36,007 nt of DNA from CAZWEZ01 sp964632795 (GCA_964632795.1 CAZWEZ010000029.1:1-36007); one strand, 5' to 3'. Counted from the first letter of the stretch, positions 15,946 to 23,664 are shown. The notes: a model not told the origin generated them from the sequence alone. Numbers and translations are program-made.

Positions 15946-15972
15946 AACCCCAATCCCGCCACGATCTGCCAC

Positions 15973-16172
15973 CGCGGCCCGCGATCCTGACTCGGGGTGT
16001 TCCCGGAGTCACGAGATAAATTGCCCTGTATGAAGGATTCCTTCATCTCAACATCCAGTCCTTACTTGGGAACCCGGAAACACTCCAACGTCGCCCACGA
16101 GCTGAAAAGGTATGTCCGTTATTTCAACCGCCTTTCCAGGTTTCTGATTGTCGTGCCGTACCACCGACCACC
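15973..16172. other. Island intergenic stretch with palindromes
   Basis: No credible gene. It contains the hairpin ACTCGGGGTGTTCCCGGAGT near 15990-16009 and the 15-bp palindrome TGAAGGATTCCTTCA at 16031-16045. These precede the membrane protein gene on its minus-strand upstream side and could be part of its control region. Confidence 0.4.
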
Positions 16173-16204
16173 TGGCGCGGGAGTGGAGGCCGAAGGGGGA
16201 GTAG
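16173..16204 (+). repeat. 3'-end tag, copy C (isolated copy of the Sel1 gene end)
   Basis: 16173-16203 is identical to the last 31 coding bases of the Sel1 gene (14385-14415) and is followed by G to complete a stop codon, encoding L/W-ARE-WRPKGE-stop. No Sel1 gene precedes it, so it is a detached copy of a gene end. It marks the right side of the accessory island. Confidence 0.85.
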
Positions 16205-16278
16205 GCGTCGCCCCCCCCGCCATCGCCCGCCGTCCGGTTTTAAGGGAATCTTAAGTTGCCTGGGGTAGGATGCGGACT

Positions 16279-16358
16279 CGGACGGGGTGCAAATGCCCCG
16301 TCCGTATCGACGCCTCCCTGTTAAACTCGCGCCGCCTCCTCGGAGGCGGCGCTTTTTT
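16279..16358 (+). ncRNA. Candidate small RNA with two hairpins ending in an intrinsic terminator
   Basis: A perfect 9-bp hairpin (16279-16287 with 16296-16304, loop TGCAAATG) is followed by the terminator at 16329-16358, with 24 unpaired bases between. No open frame fits. TAGGAT at 16266-16271 could be a -10 box, but I see no good -35. Such a compact double hairpin ending in a terminator, with no gene directly upstream on this strand, is what a small RNA would look like. It may instead be only the terminator of a long transcript from the island. Confidence 0.4.
16329..16358 (+). terminator. Strong intrinsic terminator
   Basis: Perfect 10-bp stem GCGCCGCCTC / GAGGCGGCGC with loop CTCG, followed by six T (16353-16358). 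Confidence 0.85.
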
Positions 16359-16457
16359 CCCCCGAGACGGGCCTTGACCGGGCCGCCCCCCCTTGGGTAG
16401 AGTCCACGACCATAAGAAAGCCGGGCGAGTTTGGCAGGGTGGGGGTTACAAAAACAA

Positions 16458-16483
16458 GGGGCCGCCAAGATCAAGGCGGCCCC
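16458..16483 (-). terminator. Hairpin with T-rich minus-strand tail
   Basis: Perfect 9-bp stem GGGGCCGCC / GGCGGCCCC with an eight-base loop. On the minus strand it is followed by cttgtttttg, giving a terminator-like profile there; on the plus strand it lies in the leader of the thioesterase gene. No minus-strand gene directly upstream of it is credible, so its role is unclear. Confidence 0.4.
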
Positions 16484-16536
16484 AACTCTATGGGGCGTCG
16501 GCCGGCCGCCGGCGCCGCCGCGGGCCGCAGCGGGTA

Positions 16537-16977
16537 ATGGTTGAGCGGGTTGTCGAGAGCCGGGGGGACTATCCCCATTTCCGCGCCATCCAGACCCGGT
16601 GGTCGGACAACGACATCTACGGCCACGTCAACAACGTCACCTACTACTCCTATTTCGACACCGTGGTGAACGGCTTCTTGATCGAGGAGGGCGGGCTGGA
16701 CATCGCCGCCGGCCCGGTGATCGGCGTCGCCGTCGAGACCATGTGCCGGTTCACCAAGCCGATCGCCTATCCCGAGCCCCTCGAGGCCGGGCTCAGGGTG
16801 GCCAAGCTGGGCACCACCAGCGTCCGCTACGAGATCGCCATCTTTCGCCGTGGCGAGGACCAGGCGGCGGCGAGCGGCCATTTCGTCCACGTCTTCGTCG
16901 ATCGCGCCGGCGGCGCCCCGGTGGCGATCCCCAAGCCGCTCCGCGCCGCCCTGGAGCGGCTCCAGGTGGCGCCATGA
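16537..16977 (+). CDS. Hotdog-fold acyl-CoA thioesterase (4-hydroxybenzoyl-CoA thioesterase family)
   Basis: 146 residues from the ATG at 16537. The signature TRWSDNDIYGHVNNVTYYSY near residue 21 contains the active-site aspartate region (D..GHVNN.YY) of the single hotdog thioesterases (YbgC/FcbC group). It would hydrolyse a short or medium acyl-CoA in the cytoplasm; substrate unknown. Later strands (GVAVETMCRFTKPIAYPEPL, SVRYEIAIFRRGEDQAAASG, HFVHVFVD) complete a full-length domain. Its stop overlaps the start of a second, truncated thioesterase copy. Confidence 0.88.
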   Translation: MVERVVESRGDYPHFRAIQTRWSDNDIYGHVNNVTYYSYFDTVVNGFLIEEGGLDIAAGPVIGVAVETMCRFTKPIAYPEPLEAGLRVAKLGTTSVRYEIAIFRRGEDQAAASGHFVHVFVDRAGGAPVAIPKPLRAALERLQVAP

Positions 16978-17123
16978 AGGACGGCGGGGAGAGGCGCGGC
17001 GATTACCCCTTCTTGATCACGGCGCCGACCCGGTGGAGCGACAGCGACATGCTCGGCCACGTCAACAACGTGGTCTACAACCGCTATCTGGAGGCGGTCG
17101 TGGTCCGCTTCGTGATGGAGTAA
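16974..17123 (+). pseudogene. Truncated second hotdog thioesterase
   Basis: 49 residues from an ATG that overlaps the preceding stop (ATGA). It contains GDYPFLITAPTRWSDSDMLG and HVNNVVYNRYLEAVVVRF, the first third of the same hotdog domain as its neighbour, then ends at TAA. The family normally needs about 130-145 residues, and beyond the stop the DNA belongs to the end of the convergent cyclase gene. The rest of the gene has been lost, so an active enzyme is unlikely. It differs in sequence from the upstream copy, so it was a separate paralogue rather than a very recent duplicate. Confidence 0.75.
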
Positions 17124-17146
17124 TCGGTCCGTCGTCGGGTTGGCGC

Positions 17147-19186
17147 TCAAGTGGTGCCGTCTTGGTCCTTGTCGGCGGGAGGCGGGGGGGCGGACGGCGG
17201 GGCGGCGGGTTGGCGGGGTTCGGGTTCGGCGGCGGCGGGCGGTCCGGCGGCTTGCGGGGCCTCCTCGGCGGCGGCCTCTTCGATTTCGGCGTCCGCGGTT
17301 TCTTCCCCGGCCTCTTGAGGTTCCTCGGCAGGCTCCTCGGCAGCTTCGCCTTCGGCGGGCTCGCCCTCGGCTTCGGCGGTTTCTTCCCCGGCTTCCTTGT
17401 CCTCGGCCTTCTTGTCGGCCTCTTTCTTGGGTTTTTCTCCGGGGCCGGGGGCGTTGTCGTCCCACACCGCCTCGTACAGGGTGAGATTGCCCTCGAACCC
17501 CTTCATCGCGTGGCCGCCACGGCTGGCGAACTTGAGTTCCTTGCCCGCGCAGATACCACGTACCGTCTCGGAGACGAAGATCTGTTCGGACTTGGCCTTG
17601 TCGACGATGCGCGCCGCCAGCTGGACGGTGGTGCCGAACAGGTCGTCGTCCTCGGCGATCGGTTCGCCGGCGTTGATGCCGATCTTCAGATGCAGCGGCA
17701 GTTCGGAGTTGGCCAGGTTGTGGCCGGCGGCCTGTTTCTGGATCGCGATCGCGGCCTCGACGCCTTCGGAGGTCTTGGCGAACGAGGCCATGATGCCGTC
17801 GCCGGTATGCTTGATCTCCTTGCCGTGGTAGCGGATCAGGGCTTCGCGGACGATACGGTTGTGGGCGTGGACCACCTTCTGGGCGACGGCGTCGCCACGG
17901 GTCTGGGTGAGGGCGGTGGAGCCCACCATGTCGGTGAACATCACCGTCACCGGCCCCGTCTTCTCCTCCTTCGGCTTGGGCTTGTTCCATTCCTCGAAGG
18001 CCAGTTTCAGGTTCTTGGCGCTTTCGCGGTTGGTCGCCGTATAGCCGTTCATCGCGGTGCGCCCGGCCTGGAACATCTGCATGTACCGGGAATCGGTCAT
18101 CAGGTAGTCGTTGTAGGCGTCGGCGAAATGTTCGGCCTGGTTCTTGGTGAAGCCGACGACGCGCACCGCCTCGCCGAGGATCATGGCGACCATGGCGCCT
18201 TCGAGGTTGTAGCGCCGGCTCAGCACCTCGTTGGCCCCGGCCAGGAACAAATCGATGCCGAACTTGTTGAAGTTGTCCAGCTTGGCGGAGGTGACCTTGG
18301 CGTGGTTCAGCGATTCCTTGAGGAACTCCATCAGGAAGGCCATCTGCTTCTCGGCCTGGGGCGACAGGCCGGCGGGTTTCGCCTCCTCCTCCCCTAAATA
18401 GTCGTCCGCCTTGAGCTTGACGCCGCTGGCCAGCGCCTCCTGCAGCAGGGCGTGGGAGGCCGTCACCAGGGGCAGTTCCTCCTCCTCGAGGTTTTTCCGC
18501 AGATCGGCGGCCAGCGCCTTGGCCTTGTCGTGTTCAGCGGGCTTCTTCTCCGGCTTCGGCGCCGCGGGCTGGGGTTGGGCGGCGGTGCGATCCTTGAAAT
18601 CGCCGGAGAGGAAGGAAATGGCCATCGAGATGGCGCTGATCAGAAAGGCGCCGACGAAGATGGCGAACAGGATGTTGGCCTGGGTGTTGTTGGACAGCGT
18701 GGTGTCGCGCAGCCACACCGAGGCCAGGCCGGCGAAAAACCCGGCGATGGTGATCGAGAACAGGGTGACCAGCAGAAGCTTGATGAAGATGCGCGACAGC
18801 GATGGCCCCTGTTGGCGCGCCGTCTTCTTGGCTTTTGCGGCGCCATCGGGCGACGGTTCCCTTGCCGGCTTGTCGGGTTTTTTGGCCTTGGCTTTCTTCT
18901 TGTGCGGCGGCTCGGGTTTGGCGACCTCCACGGCCTTGGCCTTGTCGGGGCCCTGGCCCTTGGGGGTGGGGCCCGAGAAGATGATGGTTTCGTTGCCGAT
19001 GCCGCTGCTGGGATCGTATTCCTCCTTGATCACCTTGACGGCGCTGATGGTCGAGATCTTTTCCAGGGACTTGGCGTCGCGGATGGCGGAGGCCTGCCTG
19101 TCGGCCGGATAACGGGCGTGTATCTCCCACCGGTCCCGTTGCTTGATCTGGAGCTCGTAGGTGGTTTCGGGTTGCGAACCGGCCAT
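17147..19186 (-). CDS. Membrane class III adenylate/guanylate cyclase, copy 1
   Basis: 679 residues. Domain order: N-terminal domain about 1-80 (YELQIKQRDRWEIHARYP, then AVKVIKEEYDP); charged linker; TM segments about 134-158 and 171-193; helical domain about 280-390 ending DSRYMQMFQAGR; class III cyclase domain about 405-565; acidic Glu/Ala/Pro tail about 570-679. In the catalytic domain the two metal aspartates are in MFTDMVGST (near 415) and HTGDGIMASF (near 462), preceded by the lysine of EIKHTGDG. VQLAARIV has Gln where many cyclases have Asn before AAR, as in some bacterial homologues. It should make cAMP (or cGMP) on the cytoplasmic face. Paralogous to the next upstream gene. Confidence 0.9.
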   Translation of the reverse strand: MAGSQPETTYELQIKQRDRWEIHARYPADRQASAIRDAKSLEKISTISAVKVIKEEYDPSSGIGNETIIFSGPTPKGQGPDKAKAVEVAKPEPPHKKKAKAKKPDKPAREPSPDGAAKAKKTARQQGPSLSRIFIKLLLVTLFSITIAGFFAGLASVWLRDTTLSNNTQANILFAIFVGAFLISAISMAISFLSGDFKDRTAAQPQPAAPKPEKKPAEHDKAKALAADLRKNLEEEELPLVTASHALLQEALASGVKLKADDYLGEEEAKPAGLSPQAEKQMAFLMEFLKESLNHAKVTSAKLDNFNKFGIDLFLAGANEVLSRRYNLEGAMVAMILGEAVRVVGFTKNQAEHFADAYNDYLMTDSRYMQMFQAGRTAMNGYTATNRESAKNLKLAFEEWNKPKPKEEKTGPVTVMFTDMVGSTALTQTRGDAVAQKVVHAHNRIVREALIRYHGKEIKHTGDGIMASFAKTSEGVEAAIAIQKQAAGHNLANSELPLHLKIGINAGEPIAEDDDLFGTTVQLAARIVDKAKSEQIFVSETVRGICAGKELKFASRGGHAMKGFEGNLTLYEAVWDDNAPGPGEKPKKEADKKAEDKEAGEETAEAEGEPAEGEAAEEPAEEPQEAGEETADAEIEEAAAEEAPQAAGPPAAAEPEPRQPAAPPSAPPPPADKDQDGTT

Positions 19187-19209
19187 GTCGCCCTCAGGGA
19201 TTCGGCCTT

Positions 19210-19472
19210 ATACCAAGGATCACTGATAATGACCCATAGAGACGGGTTGCCAAGACTTTCGGCCAGGAGCGTACGCTGTGGCGATGGGGCGCATCGCGAA
19301 GCGTGCGCGACGCCGTCCGAAAGTCTTGGCAACCCGCCGTTCCGGTCGCCAATGCGTCCCGTCGGAGGGCGTCAGAACGCATTGACGATGCGCCCCATCG
19401 CCGGCAACGTTCTTCCTACCCGACGGGTCGCATTGGCGATCTCTAAGGGTCATTATCAGTGATCCTTGGTAT
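19210..19472. repeat. 263-bp palindromic element, copy 1 (R1)
   Basis: The terminal 33 bases (19210-19242, starting ATACCAAGG, containing TAATGACCC) are an inverted repeat of 19440-19472 with one mismatch; the outer 26 match perfectly. Inside, 19243-19262 pairs perfectly with 19317-19336, 19346-19365 pairs with 19420-19439 with one mismatch, and 19282-19296 is the exact complement of 19386-19400, linking the two hairpin loops. There is no open frame of note. The element ends 23 bases upstream of the ATG of cyclase copy 1. A homologous copy lies at 26231-26494. Confidence 0.93.
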
Positions 19473-19645
19473 GAGCCAAGCGGCCGTGCCAATCCAGGAC
19501 TCCAAGTTTCCCATAAACGGAATATTTCAGACAACAATTCCTATAAGTCACAGAAAATAGCACAAAAGGATATCGCCGACCACAGGTCTGAAAACCGGGC
19601 CGGGAGGGGGACGGCGGAGGGGATGATCGCCCCCCCGACGAAGGG
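19473..19645. other. Intergenic remainder between element R1 and cyclase copy 2
   Basis: About 170 bases, somewhat AT-richer (19500-19570) than the surrounding genes. This may hold the promoter of cyclase copy 1, displaced by the R1 element, and the end signals of copy 2. No clear box or hairpin was identified. Confidence 0.4.
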
Positions 19646-21568
19646 CTATCCGGATGTCCCCTCGGCGGCCTGGGCGCTTTCGTTCCACACCACCTCGTAC
19701 AGGGTGAAATCGCCCTCGAACCCCTTCATCGCGTAGCCGCCTCGGTTGGCGAACTTGATGTCCTTGCCCGCGCAGATGCCGCGCACGATCTCGGAGACGA
19801 AGATCTGTTCGGACTGGGCCTGGTCGACGATGCGCGCCGCCAGCTGGACGGTGGTGCCGAACAGGTCGTCGTCCTCGGCGATCGGTTCGCCGGCGTTGAT
19901 GCCGATCTTCAGGTGCAGCGGCGGATCGGGGTTTGAGGCGTTGTGGGCGGCGGTGTTGTTCTGGATGAAGACCGCCGCCTCGACGCCTTCGGACGTGGTG
20001 GTGAACGAGGCCATGATGCCGTCGCCGGTGTGCTTGATCTCCTTGCCGCGGAACTGGGTCAGGGCTTCGCGGACGATGCGGTTGTGGGCGCGGACCACCT
20101 GTTGGGCGACGGCGTCGCCATGGGTCTGGGTGAGGGCGGTGGAACCAACCATGTCGGTGAACATCACCGTCACCGGCCCGGTCTTCTCCTCCTTCGCCTT
20201 GGGCTTGTTCCATTCCTCGAGGGACTTCTCGAGGTTGTCCAGGGCGCTCGGATCGTCGCTGAGGTGGGTGTTCAGGGCGTTGCGCCCGGCCTGGAACATC
20301 TGCATGTAGCGTGAATCGGCGAGCAGGTATTCCTCGTACTTGCCGGAGAAGGTATCGGCGTCCTGCTTCTTGAAGCCCATCACCTGGACGCATTCGCTGA
20401 GCACCTGGGCGATGGTCTGGGGGTCCAGGTTGCGTTCCCGGCTCAGGGCCTCGCAGGCGCCGGCCATGTACAGGTTGACGCCGAACTTGTTGAAGCTGTC
20501 CATCTTGCGGTCGCTGGCCAGGATCTTCTCCAGGGCCTCGCCGAGGAACTTCAACATGTAGACCTTCTGCTTCTCGGCGTTCGGCGACAGGGGCTGTTCC
20601 TCTTCTTCCTCCTTCTCCTCCTCCTCCTCCTCCTCCTCTTGTTTCTCGTCCTCTGGCGCTTTTTCTTCCGCTGTCTCTTCCTCTTTCCCCTGTTCCTCCT
20701 CGGGAGCCTTGGCATCGGCCTCTTCGGGCTCGGCCGCCTCCACCTCGCTGTCGGCCAGGGTCAGCGACGAGGGCATGGGCATGGGCAGGTCGTCGCTTCC
20801 TTTCTCCTCCTTTTTCTCGGGCTTCGGTTCGGGCTTTTTCTGCTCCCGCGGCGGGGCTTGCTTGACCGGCGCCGGTTTGGCGCGGCGCGGCCCCGAATCC
20901 AGGCTCTCCTTTGACAGGAAGGCGTAGCCCGCGTAGCCGGCGGTCAGCAGAAAGACGCCGACGAAGATGGCGAATATGATATTGGTCTGGGCGTTGGTGC
21001 TCAGCGAGGTATCGTGCAGCCACACCGAGGCCAGGCCGGCGAAAAGCCCGGAGATCAGGACGCTGACCAGCATGACCAGCAGGATCTTGATGATGACGGT
21101 GATCAGCGAGGACCTCTGGCGCGGCGCCTTGCCCCGCTTGCGGGCCTCGGTTTGGGGACTCTCGGCGGCCGCCGCCGCCGGCCCGGCGGCCTCCTGTTGA
21201 GTGCGCCTGGTGGACTTGCCCCTTGCCCGGCGCGGCGGCGGGGAGTCCGAGAACGCCGATGTGCTGGCGCTGGGACTGGCGCTGGGACTGGCGCTGGGGC
21301 TCTGGGACGGGCTTGCCCTGGGGCCGCCACCTTCGCGCTTCTTCTTCATGTGGGGGCTGATGTAGATGACGGTATCGATGCTGGTGCCTTCCTCGGGGTC
21401 GTATTCTTCCTTGATGACCCGGACGGCCTCGATGTTATTCAGCCGGTCGAGGATCACCGCGTCCTCGACCGCCGCGTTCTCCTTCCGCTCGGGATAGCGG
21501 GCCTGGATCTCCCAGGACCCCTTCTGCATCACGTGGACTTCATAGTTGACTTCGCGTCGCGCGGCCAT
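19646..21568 (-). CDS. Membrane class III adenylate/guanylate cyclase, copy 2
   Basis: 640 residues. Same order as copy 1: N-terminal domain (YEVHVMQKGSWEIQARYPER, then AVRVIKEEYDPEEG), linker with short Ser-Pro-Ser-Ala repeats (DNA repeats near 21265-21300), two TM segments (about 148-175 and 186-208), a charged region with a long Glu run (DNA near 20600-20640), a helical domain ending DSRYMQMFQAGR, and the cyclase domain with MFTDMVGST (near 469) and HTGDGIMASF (near 514). The metal-binding aspartates and KHTGDG lysine are intact, so activity is expected. Unlike copy 1, the acidic low-complexity region is before the catalytic domain and the protein ends shortly after it. Confidence 0.9.
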   Translation of the reverse strand: MAARREVNYEVHVMQKGSWEIQARYPERKENAAVEDAVILDRLNNIEAVRVIKEEYDPEEGTSIDTVIYISPHMKKKREGGGPRASPSQSPSASPSASPSASTSAFSDSPPPRRARGKSTRRTQQEAAGPAAAAAESPQTEARKRGKAPRQRSSLITVIIKILLVMLVSVLISGLFAGLASVWLHDTSLSTNAQTNIIFAIFVGVFLLTAGYAGYAFLSKESLDSGPRRAKPAPVKQAPPREQKKPEPKPEKKEEKGSDDLPMPMPSSLTLADSEVEAAEPEEADAKAPEEEQGKEEETAEEKAPEDEKQEEEEEEEEKEEEEEQPLSPNAEKQKVYMLKFLGEALEKILASDRKMDSFNKFGVNLYMAGACEALSRERNLDPQTIAQVLSECVQVMGFKKQDADTFSGKYEEYLLADSRYMQMFQAGRNALNTHLSDDPSALDNLEKSLEEWNKPKAKEEKTGPVTVMFTDMVGSTALTQTHGDAVAQQVVRAHNRIVREALTQFRGKEIKHTGDGIMASFTTTSEGVEAAVFIQNNTAAHNASNPDPPLHLKIGINAGEPIAEDDDLFGTTVQLAARIVDQAQSEQIFVSEIVRGICAGKDIKFANRGGYAMKGFEGDFTLYEVVWNESAQAAEGTSG

Positions 21569-21600
21569 GTCGCCCTCTGTGGCTCGACCCCGTGGGACGG

Positions 21601-21646
21601 AAAATACCCCGGCGGCTTCCTTCCACGGAAAACTCTGCTGCCGGGG
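21601..21646 (-). terminator. Probable rpmE terminator
   Basis: Ten-position stem with one mismatch (21607-21616 with 21637-21646) capped by an inner TTCC/GGAA pairing; the minus strand continues TATTTT. It lies about 70 bases downstream of the rpmE stop and just before the cyclase copy 2 start. Confidence 0.55.
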
Positions 21647-21717
21647 CGCATGATATCAGAAACGCGGGAAGGGGCGAAAGACCGCTGCCGCGCGGCGGCG
21701 GCGAACCCGATCGGGGG

Positions 21718-21942
21718 TCAGCCCTTGAGGCCGAAGCCCTTGAACCGCTTGTTGAACTTGGCCAGTTGTCCGCCGCTGTCGATCAGCCGGTGGACGCCCG
21801 TCCAGGCGGGGTGGGTCTTGGGATCGATGTCCAGCTTCAAGGTGTCCCCGGCGCTGCCCCAGGTGGAACGCGTCTTGTAGTTGGTCCCGTCGGTCATGAC
21901 GACGGTGATCTCGTGGTAGTCGGGGTGAATATCCTTCTTCAT
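21718..21942 (-). CDS. rpmE: Large ribosomal subunit protein bL31
   Basis: 74 residues: MKKDIHPDYHEITVVMTDGT, then YKTRSTWGSAGDTLKLDIDP, KTHPAWTG and RFKGFGLKG. This is a full-length bL31. It lacks the zinc-binding cysteines (the C- type), as is usual in Alphaproteobacteria that carry a single copy. A structural protein of the 50S subunit at the subunit interface. The downstream terminator-like hairpin separates it from the cyclase gene on the same strand. Confidence 0.96.
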   Translation of the reverse strand: MKKDIHPDYHEITVVMTDGTNYKTRSTWGSAGDTLKLDIDPKTHPAWTGVHRLIDSGGQLAKFNKRFKGFGLKG

Positions 21943-22080
21943 GGCCTCGGCTCCGGCATTGGAAGCGCCCTATATATAGAAGCCTCGGTGAGGGTTCAAG
22001 GGCCGTCGAGCCCCCCCCCGCAGGCTTGGCGGAGTGGGGCGGAGCGCCCATATGATAGACCACTAGGAGGGGAGGGAACC

Positions 22081-22413
22081 ATGGAGCTCGACCAGACAGC
22101 CTTCGAGACCATCGCCGAGCGGACCCTCGAGAGGTTCATGGACACCATCGACGAGGTGCTGGGCGACCGTCTCGACGTCGATTTCGAGAGCGGCATCCTG
22201 ACCATCGAGGATCGATCGCTCGGCCAGTACGTGATCAACAAGCACGCCCCCAACCGCCAGATCTGGATGTCCTCGCCGCTCAGCGGAGCCTCACACTTCG
22301 ATCATGACGCGGAAACCGGGGACTGGGTATCGACCCGGGGCGCCGACACCCTGTCCGGGCTTCTGGCCGACGAACTGAGTACCTACACCGGCACCGAGTT
22401 GAATCTGGAATAA
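22081..22413 (+). CDS. cyaY: CyaY/frataxin iron-binding protein
   Basis: 110 residues from the ATG at 22081, with taggaggggaggg upstream. The acidic first helix (AERTLERFMDTIDEVLGD), the strand LDVDFESGILTIE, YVINKHAPNRQIWMSSPLSG and the terminal helix GLLADELSTYTGTELNLE are typical of frataxin. It binds iron through the acidic ridge and modulates iron-sulfur cluster assembly with IscS. It is a lone gene converging with the MFS transporter gene (8 bases between ends). Confidence 0.93.
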   Translation: MELDQTAFETIAERTLERFMDTIDEVLGDRLDVDFESGILTIEDRSLGQYVINKHAPNRQIWMSSPLSGASHFDHDAETGDWVSTRGADTLSGLLADELSTYTGTELNLE

Positions 22414-22421
22414 CCGCCGCG

Positions 22422-23612
22422 TCAAGGCGCTGGCGGGTCGTCGCCGGCCCCGGCCTTGGACACCCGCCGTGCGAGCACGGCGACCCCGACCATCACCGCC
22501 ATCCCGGTGTAATAGGGCCAGTCCTTGCCGAGGACGGAAAACAGATAGCCGGCCCATACCGGACCGATGACCCGGGCCAGGGTGGTGGCGGAGCGCCCGA
22601 TCCCCATCACCCCGCCCAGGTCCTCTTCCCCGACCTGGAGGGAAACCAGGCTGTTCAGCGAAGGGGTGATGACGCTGAACCCGTAGCCCAGGATCGCCAT
22701 CGCCAGCAGCAGCACCGGCAGGGTGGTGGAGAACGGAATCAGTCCCATCCCGACGGCCAGGGCCAGGGCGCCGTGGACGATCAGCCGGGGCTCGCCGAAG
22801 CGCCGCGCCAGGGGGCCCATCATCCCGCCCTGGATCGTCGCGCTGAGCAGCCCGATGAAGGCGAACAGGTAGCCGTTCTGCTGCGGTCCCCAGCCGAAGG
22901 TGCGCTCGGACCACATGGCGAAGGTGGCTTCCAGGCCGGCGAAGACCAGCGTCGCCAGGAACGACAGGCCGATCAGCAGGCCGACGTTGGGATGTTTCAG
23001 GGCGTCCGTGAACTGGGCCCAGCGCTGGCGCGGCGGCTTGGCCGCCAACCGGGCGCGAATCTCCGGCGACAGGGATTCCTTGAGCAGGGCCACGGCCAGA
23101 ACCAGCGCCGTCGCCGAGAGGCCGGCGGCGACGAAGGCGGGGGTCTGGAAATCGGCGTTGATCGGGTCGGGGCCGGCCAGGATGCCGCCGATCGCCGGGC
23201 CGGCGATGAAGCCGAGCCCGAACGCGGCGCCGATCATCCCCATGCCCCGGGCCCGGTTGGCGGGCGTCGTGATGTCGGCGGTGTAGGCGAAGGCGGCCGA
23301 GATGTTGCCGGCCATCGCCCCGCCCAGGGCGCGGGCCGCGAACAGCGACCACAGGCTGTCCACCATCCCCAGCCACAGGTAGGCGACGACGGCCCCGGCG
23401 AGGCTGATCAGCAGCACCGGGCGGCGGCCGGTGCGGTCGCTCATCCGTCCCCAGGCCGCGGCGGCCAGGAACTGGGTCAGCGAATAGGTCGCCATCACCA
23501 GGCCGACCTCGGCCGGGTCGGCCCGGAAGTGTTCGGCGTAGAACGGCAGCAGCGGGATGATCAGCCCGAAACCGACCAGGTCGATGAAGACGATGAGAAA
23601 CAGGATCGGCAT
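22422..23612 (-). CDS. Major facilitator superfamily transporter (TetA/TCR-like)
   Basis: 396 residues with about twelve hydrophobic segments. N-terminus ILFLIVFIDLVGFGLIIPLL and PFYAEHF, and motif A WGRMSDRTGRRPVLL after TM2, match the tetracycline-efflux-like (TCR/Tet) MFS branch. Many chromosomal members of this branch do not confer resistance, so the substrate is left open. It converges with cyaY and lies 52 bases downstream of the MotB-like gene on the same strand. Confidence 0.85.
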   Translation of the reverse strand: MPILFLIVFIDLVGFGLIIPLLPFYAEHFRADPAEVGLVMATYSLTQFLAAAAWGRMSDRTGRRPVLLISLAGAVVAYLWLGMVDSLWSLFAARALGGAMAGNISAAFAYTADITTPANRARGMGMIGAAFGLGFIAGPAIGGILAGPDPINADFQTPAFVAAGLSATALVLAVALLKESLSPEIRARLAAKPPRQRWAQFTDALKHPNVGLLIGLSFLATLVFAGLEATFAMWSERTFGWGPQQNGYLFAFIGLLSATIQGGMMGPLARRFGEPRLIVHGALALAVGMGLIPFSTTLPVLLLAMAILGYGFSVITPSLNSLVSLQVGEEDLGGVMGIGRSATTLARVIGPVWAGYLFSVLGKDWPYYTGMAVMVGVAVLARRVSKAGAGDDPPAP

Positions 23613-23664
23613 ATGCGTTATCGTGGCCCGGGTGAGGACGGGCTGGAATGTGGGGAGGCGACGA

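Noticed and set aside
17147..21568. CBASS/Pycsar-type antiphage cyclase
   Set aside because: Both cyclases are membrane proteins with long N-terminal regions, and no effector gene (TM, TIR, nuclease) accompanies them; ordinary signalling cyclases are more likely.
22422..23612. Tetracycline resistance gene
   Set aside because: The protein is in the Tet-like MFS branch, but there is no tetR-type regulator or mobile context, and many such chromosomal transporters have other substrates.
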